This document shows, in pieces, positions 43,515-53,254 of a stretch of DNA of 64,000 nt. How positions within the stretch are numbered: the first letter of the stretch is position 1; each line of letters opens with the position of its first letter. The stretch is from contig DHQB01000006.1 of NCBI GenBank assembly GCA_002410065.1, forward strand, positions 1 through 64,000, in the 5' to 3' direction. The notes under the pieces were generated by a model that was not told the origin of the DNA, did not search any database, and worked only from the letters and a program-made list of their open reading frames with translations. A program made the translations under genes and the position numbers. This DNA is from Bacteroidales bacterium UBA5349 (GTDB taxonomy: Bacteria; Bacteroidota; Bacteroidia; Bacteroidales; Tenuifilaceae).

Positions 43515-45062
43515 CTAATAGGGTATCTCATCATCGGTCATTGGTCCCGATAAAAAATCGAAATCGGATTTACCCGAGGATGATGGCAATGGATCTTCGT
43601 TCATCTTTGAACCATAAGTAACTGCTTGCGTCAAAGTTGAACCTTCCACAGCGTAAGTAGCAAAATCCATTTCGTCCAAATCGGTAAACTTTGTTTGCTC
43701 TTTTCTGAAGCGTAACTTAATATCGCCAGTGGCTCCATTACGATGTTTTGACACAATTATCTCTGCCAAGCCAATAAGCGAGTTACCATCCTCGTCCTCC
43801 ATAAAACCATAATACTCTGGTCTGTGGATAAAAATAACCATATCGGCATCCTGCTCAATTGCACCCGACTCACGAAGGTCGGATAGTTGTGGACGTTTAT
43901 TACCCCCTCGGGTTTCAACCGAACGGTTTAACTGCGAAAGTGCAATAATGGGTACATCCAATTCCTTGGCAATAGCCTTTAACGAACGGGAAATAGTGCT
44001 CACCTCCTGCTCTCGGTTCCCCTTGGCATCATTGGGGCCAGTCATTAGCTGCAGATAGTCAATAATGATTATTCCAATATCATGTTGCGCTTTAAGACGC
44101 CTACATTTAGCCCTAAGTTCAAAGATTGAAAGGGCTGGAGTATCATCAATGAAGATTTGGGAATTCTTTAAATCATTAATTTTTGTGGTTAGCTGAGTCC
44201 ACTCGTGCTGTGTTAACTTTCCGTTTCTAATCTTCTCATGCGGAATACCCGATTCGCTTACTATTAACCTATTTACAAGCTGAATACTCGACATTTCAAG
44301 CGAGAAAAATGCAACCGGCACTTTGTGATCCACCGACATATTGCGAGCCATAGATAGCACGAAAGCTGTTTTACCCATTGATGGACGAGCAGCTACGATA
44401 ACCAGATCGGACGGTTGCCATCCTGATGTCATCCTATCGAGTTCAGAAAACCCACAGGGTACGCCGCTTAAACCATCATCACGCTTGCTTGCCTCATCAA
44501 GCCGTTCCAGAGCATCACTAATAACTTGGCTTATTGGGGCTGTTTCGCTCTTAATATTGCCCTCGGCAACCTTAAAAAGTTCCATTTCTGAGTAATCGAG
44601 CAAATCGTCAACATCAATCGAATCATCGAAAGCACGATTCTGGATATCAGTGGAAACACGGATTAACTCACGTTGAATAAATTTTTGAGCAATAATTTTT
44701 GAGTGGTACTCGAGGTGTGCGGCAGAGCCAACCTTTGATGAAAGCTGCGCTAAGTAAACTGCCCCTCCAACCTCATCGAGCAAACTTTCGCTCCTTAACT
44801 CTTCGGTTACTGTAAGGATATCAATAGGCTCGAGCTTTATTGACAAGGTTATGATAGCCTTAAAAATTTTTTGATGGCTCTCTTTGTAAAAACATTCTGG
44901 CTTCAATACATCAAGTACTGAAATAACAGCATCTTTTTCGAGCATAAGTGCTCCTAATACTGCTTCCTCAAGATCAACAGCCTGAGGCGGTATTTTACCT
45001 AACTCGAGCCCGGCCATTGCTGTGGTATTTACTTTGTGAGTATAGCCTCTTTTTTCTGCCAT
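43515..45062 (-). CDS. dnaB: replicative DNA helicase
   Basis: 515 residues from the ATG at 45062 (a TTG codon directly precedes it). It unwinds DNA at the replication fork. The N-terminal DnaB domain (PPQAVDLEEAVLGALMLEKD) is followed by a RecA-like ATPase: Walker A AARPSMGKTAFVLS, FFSLEMSSIQLVNRL, Walker B IIIDYLQLM, and DLRESGAIEQDADMVIFIHR. The C-terminal tail is acidic and ends in DDEIPY. No intein or insertion is seen. The gene is monocistronic and convergent with the HAD gene. Confidence 0.96.
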   Translation of the reverse strand: MAEKRGYTHKVNTTAMAGLELGKIPPQAVDLEEAVLGALMLEKDAVISVLDVLKPECFYKESHQKIFKAIITLSIKLEPIDILTVTEELRSESLLDEVGGAVYLAQLSSKVGSAAHLEYHSKIIAQKFIQRELIRVSTDIQNRAFDDSIDVDDLLDYSEMELFKVAEGNIKSETAPISQVISDALERLDEASKRDDGLSGVPCGFSELDRMTSGWQPSDLVIVAARPSMGKTAFVLSMARNMSVDHKVPVAFFSLEMSSIQLVNRLIVSESGIPHEKIRNGKLTQHEWTQLTTKINDLKNSQIFIDDTPALSIFELRAKCRRLKAQHDIGIIIIDYLQLMTGPNDAKGNREQEVSTISRSLKAIAKELDVPIIALSQLNRSVETRGGNKRPQLSDLRESGAIEQDADMVIFIHRPEYYGFMEDEDGNSLIGLAEIIVSKHRNGATGDIKLRFRKEQTKFTDLDEMDFATYAVEGSTLTQAVTYGSKMNEDPLPSSSGKSDFDFLSGPMTDDEIPY

Positions 45063-45199
45063 CAATAGATTTTTTTACAAAAGTAAAGAACCTAAACTTT
45101 CTTTCAGAATAAAAGAGGGATGGGTTATCAACAAAATTTCAGAAGTCTGATTATGTGGGTATTAAAAACGCTTAAAAAAAGCATAGAAAACTAGAATAA

Positions 45200-46615
45200 C
45201 TAAACACCTTTACCCCTAAAAACGATTATCAGGGTGTAAATCATTATTCTAAAATCTACAAAAAGGGACATATTTTCAATGTAGAGCAAATCGTATTTTA
45301 GCCGCTCAACCATTTGGTCAACATTCTCGGCATACCCATACTTAACCTGCCCCCACGATGTGATACCTGGTTTCACTTTTTGCAGATGGATGTAGTGTGG
45401 TGCTTTTTTTACTATCTGATTAATGAAAAACTGCCGCTCTGGGCGAGGGCCAACTAGCGACATATCACCCTTAATCACGTTCAAAAAATTTGGAACCTCA
45501 TCAATTCGCGTTTTTCTTAAAAAACGACCAATTGGCGTAATGCGGTTATCGTTCTTGCTTGAGAGTGCTGGTCCATTTATTTCAGCGTCAATATACATGG
45601 TGCGAAACTTATAAAGCATGAAAGGTTTCCCGTATCGGCCAACCCTCTCCTGCGAATAAAAGATTGGCCCTTTGGAACTAAACCTCACCATTATTGCAAT
45701 AATTAGCAGAAAAGGAGAAAGTACAACTAGTGCGATGATAGAAAGAGAGATGTCGAGTAATAGTTTCAGTTTTTCTTGCCATAGGGGCATTAAATCAACT
45801 GAAATATGAATAAGAGGAACACCAAATATTGACGACATCTTTACCTTTCCCGTAAGGTAATCGTACATGCTTGGTATGGCTTTGATAATCACATCCTCTC
45901 CTAGCAAATCGTTTACTATTTTACTCATAAAGCGGCTATCCTTATGCTCTACAGCGAGAATAACCTCTTCTATCTTATTCTGCCTAATTACTAGAGGAAG
46001 TTCTTTATAACCTCCCAGCATACTCAGTCTGCTTGCTAGAGCCTCGTTGGGGTTTACGCCAATACTCACAAAGCCAACCATTCTATTCCCACCCGATTTT
46101 TCTTGCCCCTCAATCTCATCCAATAGTTCAAAAGCTTTTTGCCCATCTCCCACAATAAGTGTTGGGAATCCGATTTTTCGTGCTCTTATTTTTTTGATTG
46201 TTGATGAGGTTATGATCAAGCGCGGCAAATAGGTGATAAAAAACTGTAAACCTAATAGTGTAAAAAATAGCTGATAGTAATTCTTATAGGTAGCAATATA
46301 GTCGTCGAGTAATAGCGCAAAGAAAAAAAACAGAACACCTAGAAATGTAACTAATATTGAGCTGCTAAGCTCCTTTAACCTCGATCTCCTGTACACATCT
46401 TTATAAAATCCATTAAAAAAGAAAAGTAGGCACCAGAAAGTGGGGATTATGAGCAAACTCAGCAAAAACTTTTGATCGAAATTAAATGGAGCAAATTCTC
46501 CAAGCAGTTGGGGTTCAATAACGCTTTTTCGGTAATAGTGAAAAAGAAACCAAACTAAGGCAGAGCCAGCAAAATCAAATGCAATGTATTTAGTAGTGTG
46601 TAATTTGGGATTCAC
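45200..46615 (-). CDS. polyprenyl-phosphate sugar-1-phosphate transferase
   Basis: 471 residues, GTG start. It transfers a hexose-1-phosphate to undecaprenyl phosphate to begin exopolysaccharide or capsule assembly. Residues about 10-130 hold four to five membrane helices, then a CoA-binding-like Rossmann domain (about 145-255). A fifth helix (LLLDISLSIIALVVLSPFL) leads into the bacterial sugar transferase domain, with FYSQERVGRYGKPFMLYKFR, LRKTRIDEVPNFLNVIKG and MSLVGPRPE. This is the WcaJ/CpsE-like fusion type. No other polysaccharide genes are adjacent. Confidence 0.92.
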   Translation of the reverse strand: MNPKLHTTKYIAFDFAGSALVWFLFHYYRKSVIEPQLLGEFAPFNFDQKFLLSLLIIPTFWCLLFFFNGFYKDVYRRSRLKELSSSILVTFLGVLFFFFALLLDDYIATYKNYYQLFFTLLGLQFFITYLPRLIITSSTIKKIRARKIGFPTLIVGDGQKAFELLDEIEGQEKSGGNRMVGFVSIGVNPNEALASRLSMLGGYKELPLVIRQNKIEEVILAVEHKDSRFMSKIVNDLLGEDVIIKAIPSMYDYLTGKVKMSSIFGVPLIHISVDLMPLWQEKLKLLLDISLSIIALVVLSPFLLIIAIMVRFSSKGPIFYSQERVGRYGKPFMLYKFRTMYIDAEINGPALSSKNDNRITPIGRFLRKTRIDEVPNFLNVIKGDMSLVGPRPERQFFINQIVKKAPHYIHLQKVKPGITSWGQVKYGYAENVDQMVERLKYDLLYIENMSLFVDFRIMIYTLIIVFRGKGV

Positions 46616-46726
46616 TTGGTTTATTTTAAACGGCGAAAATAGGCAAATATTAGGAACTAAAATAATAAAAATGCCAAATTTATAACGTTTGAGACGTTAA
46701 TAAAGTATGCTAAACCAAAATTTAAA

Positions 46727-47566
46727 TTAAAAGCTTAGCTTATCAAAAATGCCTTGTAGCAATCGATGAAGATCAATAGCTCTTTCGATTGTAAATTGAG
46801 GGCATCTATTGTCAACTTGGGAGGCAAAATAGAGCACGTTATCGGCAAGGGTATTCTGAGCAAAGTTGGCAAAGGATTCATTAGAACTATAGCATGGCAA
46901 ATCTGTTTGCTGATCAGAATATAGCGTTAGCGAATATGATTCGGGTGCTAGATTATCCGCAAGCGTATAACAATAGATACTTCCATCATTTAGCTCCAAT
47001 CTTAAATTTAACAGCCTGAAAGAGGCTTCATTAACTGGGAATGCTGAGATTCTAACCTTTCTAACTGCACTTGTGCTCAGCCTTAAAAGTGAAGCTAAAT
47101 CAAAAGTCAAAATCTTATGGAATTGTAACTGCCTATTAACCTGCTGAACGCTCCTTTTGCAATCAACAAATATGGCATTTTCAATGGACTTGCTAACCGG
47201 TAAATGATCGATTACATTAAAGCCAGAATAGCCAAAACTTACCTTAACATCTATTTCCTGTAACAGGTTTCTGATATCTATTAAATTCTGCAAGGAGAGC
47301 TGACTAAGATCGCTGTAGAAAACGTGAATTCCCTTCCGAATGGCATCAACAGCAATACTATAACAATCGGATTGCCCTGCAACAACTAAAAGGACATCAC
47401 TGGCAGCTAAAAGTTCTGCATAATCGGGAATAAAAGCAAATGGAATGTTCTTGTTAGGCTCGTTTTCAACAGATGAATATCCAAAAACCTTTACATCGCC
47501 AGCAAAATTTGATTTTGGGGCAAAATTATCATCAGAGTGTTTTCCAAAATAAATTCCTACCTGCAT
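46727..47566 (-). CDS. Gfo/Idh/MocA-like protein, shortened
   Basis: 279 residues from the ATG at 47566 (an in-frame TTG lies upstream). The N-terminal third resembles a Rossmann domain of the Gfo/Idh/MocA type (MQVGIYFG, YAELLAASDVLLVVAGQSDC, AIRKGIHVFYSDLSQLS). The nucleotide-binding glycine motif and the usual EKP catalytic Lys are not evident; the EKP position appears to read YSD. The C-terminal part has beta strands consistent with the family, but the protein is much shorter than typical (330-380). A non-catalytic or specialised role is possible. It is divergent from pcm. Confidence 0.55.
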   Translation of the reverse strand: MQVGIYFGKHSDDNFAPKSNFAGDVKVFGYSSVENEPNKNIPFAFIPDYAELLAASDVLLVVAGQSDCYSIAVDAIRKGIHVFYSDLSQLSLQNLIDIRNLLQEIDVKVSFGYSGFNVIDHLPVSKSIENAIFVDCKRSVQQVNRQLQFHKILTFDLASLLRLSTSAVRKVRISAFPVNEASFRLLNLRLELNDGSIYCYTLADNLAPESYSLTLYSDQQTDLPCYSSNESFANFAQNTLADNVLYFASQVDNRCPQFTIERAIDLHRLLQGIFDKLSF

Positions 47567-47726
47567 AGTAAACAAAATTGAGTCGCAACAAAAATATGGC
47601 TTTTAAGCCGTCTATAGGTTAGCAAAAAGGTATTAGTTTTCAACCAATAGTGTTAATAAATACACATTTGGCAAACTATTCTGCCAGCTAAATGCTTTTA
47701 CAGTTTTATTGGGTGTTTAATGATGC

Positions 47727-47734
47727 TATCTTTG
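47727..47734 (+). promoter_or_regulatory. -7 promoter motif of pcm
   Basis: TATCTTTG lies 27 bases before the ATG at 47761. It sits inside the in-frame extension that begins at 47692, which argues against that longer start. Confidence 0.4.
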
Positions 47735-47760
47735 CAATTGATTTAAACAGCGCTATAAAA

Positions 47761-48405
47761 ATGGGAGATTCGTTTAGACATAAAGGGCTTAGGAGGAAAT
47801 TGGTTGATGAGATTCGCAGCAAAGGAATAACCGACGAAAAAATTCTTGAAGCAATAAACAAAGTACCACGCCATCTTTTTATGGAGAGTGGTTTTATTAA
47901 CTTCTCATATAAAGACTCAGCCTTTCCAATTGGTGCCGGACAAACCATATCTCAGCCCTACACCGTAGCATTTCAAACTCAACTGCTACAGGTTAATCCA
48001 ATGGATAAAGTGCTTGAAATTGGCACAGGATCGGGTTATCAAACGGCTATTCTGGTTGAGTTGGGCGCAAAAGTTTTCACCATTGAACGCCAACGAGAGC
48101 TATTTATTAAAGCTAAGTCGCAGTTGGAAGGATTAGGCTATAATCCTCACTTCTTTTATGGCGATGGATACCTGGGAATGCCTAGCTATGGACCATACAA
48201 GCGAATATTGGTAACAGCAGGTGCACCCTCAGTACCCGAAAAATTGATTGAACAGTTAGAGATTGGCGGCCTAATGGTAATACCCGTAGGTGATAACAAC
48301 GGGCAAGATATGATTGTAGTTGAAAAAATATCGGATACAGAAACAAAGACAACGAACCATGGACGCTTTATTTTTGTTCCACTACTAAAAGGTACTAACA
48401 AATAA
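47761..48405 (+). CDS. pcm: protein-L-isoaspartate O-methyltransferase
   Basis: 214 residues from the ATG at 47761, chosen because the natural N-terminus HKGLRRKLVDEIRSKGI follows closely and a promoter motif lies upstream. It methylates L-isoaspartyl residues in aged proteins so that they can be repaired. Motifs: VPRHLFM, YKDSAFPIGAGQTISQPYTV, VLEIGTGSGYQTAIL (SAM site) and RILVTAGAPSVPEKLIEQL. It lies 9 bases before an MBL hydrolase, so the two are probably an operon. Confidence 0.94.
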   Translation: MGDSFRHKGLRRKLVDEIRSKGITDEKILEAINKVPRHLFMESGFINFSYKDSAFPIGAGQTISQPYTVAFQTQLLQVNPMDKVLEIGTGSGYQTAILVELGAKVFTIERQRELFIKAKSQLEGLGYNPHFFYGDGYLGMPSYGPYKRILVTAGAPSVPEKLIEQLEIGGLMVIPVGDNNGQDMIVVEKISDTETKTTNHGRFIFVPLLKGTNK

Positions 48406-48414
48406 ACACTGACT

Positions 48415-49059
48415 ATGGCTAAGATAGCAATATTCGTTCTCAATCCTTTCCAGGAGAACACCTACATAATTTATGATGAAACAAAGGAATGCATTATTGT
48501 AGATGCTGGATGCTACACTAAGGATGAGCAAAAAGCGATTGTTTCATTTATTGAGAAGAACAACCTCACCCTTAAACTAATCGTGTGTACTCATGGACAT
48601 GTCGATCATATTTTGGGCAATGCTTTTATTAAGTCGAAATACAAGGTTGACATTGCAGCTTGCCCAGAAGATTCACAACTGATACAATCGGCATCAACCC
48701 ACGCTATTATGTATGGCTTTACAATTGATGATGTTCCTCCCATCGATATCAATCTAAACCATGGTGATATAGTTCAGTTTGGGGATACAACCCTTAGGGT
48801 GATTCATACACCAGGTCACTCACAAGGCGGAATATGCTTACTTTCTGAGGAGGATAATTTCCTACTGTCGGGCGACACTCTGTTCCAAGGATCCATTGGC
48901 AGAACCGACTTGCCTGGAGGTAACTACGATCAACTAATTGAGAGTATAGAAAGTCAACTTCTCACACTAAACTCAAACACAAAGGTTTACCCTGGCCATG
49001 GCGATCCTACTTCAATTGGCTGGGAAAAAGAGAACAACCCTTTTTTAACTAAACATTAA
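48415..49059 (+). CDS. MBL-fold metallohydrolase (glyoxalase II-like)
   Basis: 214 residues. Metal-binding motifs of the metallo-beta-lactamase fold are complete: CTHGHVDHILGN (HxHxDH), HTPGHSQGGICL, LLSGDTLFQGSIGRTDLPGG with the bridging Asp, and VYPGHGDPTSIGWE. The GRTDLPGG loop is typical of the YcbL-like glyoxalase II group, which hydrolyses thioesters such as S-lactoylglutathione, but glutathione use is not shown. It is the second gene after pcm. Confidence 0.9.
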   Translation: MAKIAIFVLNPFQENTYIIYDETKECIIVDAGCYTKDEQKAIVSFIEKNNLTLKLIVCTHGHVDHILGNAFIKSKYKVDIAACPEDSQLIQSASTHAIMYGFTIDDVPPIDINLNHGDIVQFGDTTLRVIHTPGHSQGGICLLSEEDNFLLSGDTLFQGSIGRTDLPGGNYDQLIESIESQLLTLNSNTKVYPGHGDPTSIGWEKENNPFLTKH

Positions 49060-49215
49060 CACTTTAAGGCTGTTTAGTGTGTAGTTTAAAAACTTACTAA
49101 TATCATATGTGAAATTGTAACCAATTTCTTAATTTTACATCAAATTTACAAGTTCAATAAACCTATTTGTTTTAAAAATTCAATTATATACTCACATAAC
49201 TTAAAAAACTCATAT

Positions 49216-52083
49216 ATGTCGACTGAACGCTTTGATACCCGCCACATTGGCCCCCGCGATAGCGAAATTGACGAAATGCTGAAAGCAGTTGGGGTAAAAA
49301 CTCTTGATGAGCTAATTGACCAAACCGTACCCAAAGGAATTCGGTTGAATGGTTTACTTAACCTTCCTGCTGCTCTTTCTGAACATGAATATCTTGCTAA
49401 GATTAAAGGCCTAGCATCCAAAAATCAGATATTTAGTTCATTCATTGGTATGGGTTACTACAGAACACATACCCCTTCGGTTATACTTCGAAATATTTTT
49501 GAAAACCCGGGATGGTACACTTCCTATACTCCATACCAAGCCGAGATTAGCCAAGGCAGACTTGAAGCATTACTGAACTTCCAAACCATGGTTATGGATT
49601 TAACCGGAATGGAAATGGCCAACGCTTCACTACTCGATGAGGCAACCGCAGCTTCTGAAGCTATGCTAATGATGCACAGTCTTCGCTCACGTCAAGCAGT
49701 AAAGGAGGGTCGCAATTTACTGTTTGTTGATAGTGATACGTTCCCTCAGAGTATGGAGGTAATAGGCACACGTGCTAATCCATTAAATATTGAAGTTGTA
49801 ACCGGATGCTACAGTGAATATAAATTCACCGGAAAAGAATTTGGTGTAATTGTTCAGTACCCATCTGCCAAGGGCAACGTGCGCGACTACTCTTCATTTA
49901 TTGCTAAAGCGAAAGAGAATGGTGCCTTTACTACGGTAATTGCCGATATTCTTTCACTTGCACTAATCACCCCTCCAGGCGAATGGGGTACCGACATTGT
50001 TGTGGGCAGTACCCAGCGATTTGGTATTCCCATGGGTTTTGGCGGTCCGCATGCAGGCTACTTTGCAACCAAAGAGGAGTACAAGCGTAACCTCCCAGGC
50101 CGTATTATTGGCGTATCCATAGATAAGCACGGCAACAAGGCGCTACGTATGGCTTTACAAACCCGCGAGCAGCATATTAAGCGCGAGCGTGCAACATCAA
50201 ATATCTGTACTGCACAAGCACTTTTAGCCACCATGGCTGGTATGTACGCCGTTTACCATGGTCCCGAAGGTATTAAGCGTATTGCAACTCATGCTCATAG
50301 CGCTGCAGTTATAATTGCTAAGGAGATAACCAAACTTGGCTATAAACAGAATGCTAAAACTGTTTTTGACACCCTTGAGGTTGAGCTTCCAACAGGTGTT
50401 AAAGTTGATATGATTAGGCGCAAAGCACTTGATAAAGAAATCAATTTTAACTACAAACCCAATGGTACTATTGGAATCAGCACTGATGAGTTAACCTCTA
50501 TTGCTGAAATCAATTATATAATTGAAATATTTGCTGAGGTAGCGGGTAAGCCTGCTATAAAAATCAACTCTATTGAGGTAACCAATGCAATTCCAGAAAA
50601 CCTGAAACGGAAATCTGAATACCTAACCGATAAGGTATTTAATATATTCCACTCAGAAACAGAGATGATGCGATACATTAAGCGTCTTGAGCGGAAGGAT
50701 ATTGCGCTAAACCATAGCATGATTTCACTTGGTAGTTGTACCATGAAATTAAATGCTGCAAGTGAAATGCTACCGCTTAGCTGGGTTGAATTTGGTAACA
50801 TGCACCCATTTGTTCCAACAGAACAAGCGCAAGGATACATGAGCCTTATTTGTGAGCTGGAGCAACTTCTTGCTGAAATAACTGGATTTGATGCTATGTC
50901 GATGCAACCTAACTCAGGTGCAGCAGGGGAGTACGCAGGTCTCATGGTTATTCGTGAGTATCACAAAAGTCGCGGAGAAGGTCACCGCAACATAGCGCTT
51001 ATTCCATCATCGGCTCACGGAACCAACCCTGCAAGCGCAGCAATGGCAGGTATGGAAATTGTGATAGTTGAGTGCGATAAGGACGGGAATATTTCTATTG
51101 AAGACCTTAAAGCCAAGGCCGAGCTACATAAAGACAACCTTTCGTCGTTTATAGTTACTTACCCATCAACTCACGGTGTATTTGAGCCAGAGATAAAGGA
51201 GATGATGAAGATTACTCACGACAATGGTGGTCAGGTTTATATGGACGGCGCAAACATGAATGCTCAAGTCGGTTTAACCAGTCCTGGATTTATTGGCGCT
51301 GACGTTTGCCACCTAAACCTTCATAAAACTTTTGCAATACCCCACGGTGGTGGTGGCCCCGGTGTTGGCCCAATTGGCGTTGCCAAACATTTAACTCCAT
51401 TCCTACCTTCACATCCAGTTGTTAAAACTGGTGGAAACAAAGGAATTACCGCTGTAGCAGGAGCTCCTTGGGGAAGTGCAATGGTGCTACCCATTACCTA
51501 TGGGTATATCCTTATGCTTGGTGCCGAAGGTCTTAAAAAGGTTACCGAAATGGCAATTCTAAATGCCAACTACCTGGCAGCAAAGTTAAAAGGTCACTAT
51601 GAAGTGCTTTACACCGGAAAAACAGGTCGTGTTGCACACGAAATGATTCTGGACTGCCGTCACTATAAGCAAACCTACGGGGTTGAGACCGGCGATATTG
51701 CACGCAGGCTTATGGACTATGGATTCCATGCTCCCACCCTTTCGTTCCCAGTTCACGAAACCCTTATGGTTGAGCCAACGGAAAGCGAATCGGTTCAGGA
51801 ACACGACAGGTTTGTTGAGGCCATGATTTCGATAAAGAAAGAGTTGGATGAAATAAAAGATGGAAAGGCTGATAAGGAGGATAACGTGATAAAAAATGCT
51901 CCACATACCGTTGTTGAGATAACCGCAAATGAATGGAAACACTCATATGACCGTGAAAAAGCAGCATTCCCGCTAGCATGGATTGCCAATAACAAGTTTT
52001 GGCCAGCAGTTGGCAAAATCGACTCTGCTTATGGAGATAGAAATCTAGTTTGTTCTTGCGCTCCTATTGAGGACTATTTGTAG
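49216..52083 (+). CDS. gcvP: glycine dehydrogenase (decarboxylating), fused P-protein
   Basis: 955 residues with the two halves (GcvPA and GcvPB) fused in one chain. The PLP enzyme decarboxylates glycine and passes the aminomethyl group to GcvH. Start: RFDTRHIGPRDSEIDEMLKA. The N-terminal half includes YTPYQAEISQGRLEALLNFQ. The PLP Lys704 is in LNLHKTFAIPHGGGGPGVGP, with SHGTNPASA-like AHGTNPASAAMAG and SLGSCTMKLNAASEM. No glycine riboswitch was seen in the 156-base leader. GcvH and GcvT are not encoded nearby. A strong terminator follows. Confidence 0.97.
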   Translation: MSTERFDTRHIGPRDSEIDEMLKAVGVKTLDELIDQTVPKGIRLNGLLNLPAALSEHEYLAKIKGLASKNQIFSSFIGMGYYRTHTPSVILRNIFENPGWYTSYTPYQAEISQGRLEALLNFQTMVMDLTGMEMANASLLDEATAASEAMLMMHSLRSRQAVKEGRNLLFVDSDTFPQSMEVIGTRANPLNIEVVTGCYSEYKFTGKEFGVIVQYPSAKGNVRDYSSFIAKAKENGAFTTVIADILSLALITPPGEWGTDIVVGSTQRFGIPMGFGGPHAGYFATKEEYKRNLPGRIIGVSIDKHGNKALRMALQTREQHIKRERATSNICTAQALLATMAGMYAVYHGPEGIKRIATHAHSAAVIIAKEITKLGYKQNAKTVFDTLEVELPTGVKVDMIRRKALDKEINFNYKPNGTIGISTDELTSIAEINYIIEIFAEVAGKPAIKINSIEVTNAIPENLKRKSEYLTDKVFNIFHSETEMMRYIKRLERKDIALNHSMISLGSCTMKLNAASEMLPLSWVEFGNMHPFVPTEQAQGYMSLICELEQLLAEITGFDAMSMQPNSGAAGEYAGLMVIREYHKSRGEGHRNIALIPSSAHGTNPASAAMAGMEIVIVECDKDGNISIEDLKAKAELHKDNLSSFIVTYPSTHGVFEPEIKEMMKITHDNGGQVYMDGANMNAQVGLTSPGFIGADVCHLNLHKTFAIPHGGGGPGVGPIGVAKHLTPFLPSHPVVKTGGNKGITAVAGAPWGSAMVLPITYGYILMLGAEGLKKVTEMAILNANYLAAKLKGHYEVLYTGKTGRVAHEMILDCRHYKQTYGVETGDIARRLMDYGFHAPTLSFPVHETLMVEPTESESVQEHDRFVEAMISIKKELDEIKDGKADKEDNVIKNAPHTVVEITANEWKHSYDREKAAFPLAWIANNKFWPAVGKIDSAYGDRNLVCSCAPIEDYL

Positions 52084-52103
52084 TAGCAAATTATGCTAAA
52101 TAG

Positions 52104-52138
52104 AATAAGGGGTTATCTCAAAAAGATAGCCCCTTATT
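52104..52138 (+). terminator. rho-independent-type terminator of gcvP
   Basis: Arms 52104-52118 and 52124-52138 pair almost completely around a CAAAA loop, 21 bases after the stop, followed by ATTTATAT. Confidence 0.8.
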
Positions 52139-52182
52139 ATTTATATGATCTAAAGCATTAAGAACCTATCACATTTGGCTCC

Positions 52183-53175
52183 TTACTTTGTCTTGCCTGC
52201 AATAGCATCCTCAATCACCATTCCAAACACATCGTTCATGGTAAGTCCCATTACTGCTACCTGCTGAGGAACTATGCTGGCTTCGCTCATTCCTGGAACG
52301 GTATTCACCTCTAAAAAATAGAGTTTTTTGTTACTATAAATATAATCGATACGCACAATTCCTCTACAACCTAACCTATCGTATATCTCCGATGAAACCG
52401 ATTGGATGTAATCAGCTAAATCATCGGGAATTCTTGCGGGGGTAATCTCTTCAACCTGATTCTCGTACTTTGCGCCATAATCGAAATACTCATTCTTTGG
52501 CACAATCTCCGTAACAGGAAAAACCAACGATTTATTCTTTGTTTTAACCAATCCGCAGGTTAACTCCACTCCGGGAATAAATTCCTCTATTAGTGCTACC
52601 GGATCCTCAGTAAATGATTTCTCTAATGCTGAAACTATCTCTTCGGTTAATTTCACCTTGGTTATTCCATAGCTACTTCCGCTCTCGTTGGGTTTAACAA
52701 AAAGTGGTAAGCCAATTTTTTTTGCTATATCATCCGGATTAACAGGCGTACCCTTATGTACCCTTAAATCCTTGGCCAAATGAACATTTACCCCTTCGAG
52801 CATTCGCTTTGTTGTATCCTTGCAAAAGGTAAGCGCAGTGTTTAATACCCCTCCCGTTGTATAGGGAATCTTCATCATCTCAAGGTATCCCTGCAGCAAA
52901 CCATTTTCACCGGGTGTTCCGTGAATGGCTATAAGTGCACAATCAAACGACAATACCTCATCCCCAACTTTTGCACTAAAGTTATCCCATGATACAGGAA
53001 TATCTCCATGCTGAGGGTGCTTAAGGGTCATTTTAATGCCCTTTAGCATTACGGGGAAAGCATTGTACTTATTAGGATCGAGCCATTTTGCAATTTGCAC
53101 CACACCCTTAAGCGATATCCCTTCCTCGGAGGAGTTACCACCTGCCATTATGGCGATATTGAGTTTACTATTCAT
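52183..53175 (-). CDS. ddl: D-alanine--D-alanine ligase
   Basis: 330 residues. It joins two D-Ala for peptidoglycan with ATP. The N-terminal domain has IAMAGGNSSEEGISLKG and ALIAIHGTPGENGLLQGYLE. The ATP-grasp part has LPLFVKPNESGSSYGITKV, ALIEEFIPGVELTCGL, and RIDYIYSNKKLYFLEVNTVP with the metal-binding Glu and Asn, followed by PGMSEASIVPQ. It is the last gene of the leftward group that starts with the PASTA gene; a 79-base gap separates it from the pseudouridine synthase. The context fits cell-wall assembly. Confidence 0.95.
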   Translation of the reverse strand: MNSKLNIAIMAGGNSSEEGISLKGVVQIAKWLDPNKYNAFPVMLKGIKMTLKHPQHGDIPVSWDNFSAKVGDEVLSFDCALIAIHGTPGENGLLQGYLEMMKIPYTTGGVLNTALTFCKDTTKRMLEGVNVHLAKDLRVHKGTPVNPDDIAKKIGLPLFVKPNESGSSYGITKVKLTEEIVSALEKSFTEDPVALIEEFIPGVELTCGLVKTKNKSLVFPVTEIVPKNEYFDYGAKYENQVEEITPARIPDDLADYIQSVSSEIYDRLGCRGIVRIDYIYSNKKLYFLEVNTVPGMSEASIVPQQVAVMGLTMNDVFGMVIEDAIAGKTK

Positions 53176-53254
53176 CGATAATGATTTAAAATACAGATCA
53201 AAATTAATCAGAAATGTTCAAGGTAAAAGGGGAATGCAAGAAATTGTCCTCTTT

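Noticed and set aside
49060..49215. Glycine riboswitch upstream of gcvP
   Set aside because: The leader is very AT-rich and shows no paired stems or conserved aptamer core.
51586..52016. Overlapping antisense ORFs opposite gcvP
   Set aside because: They are open only because of the codon use of gcvP; no start context, domain or independent signal.
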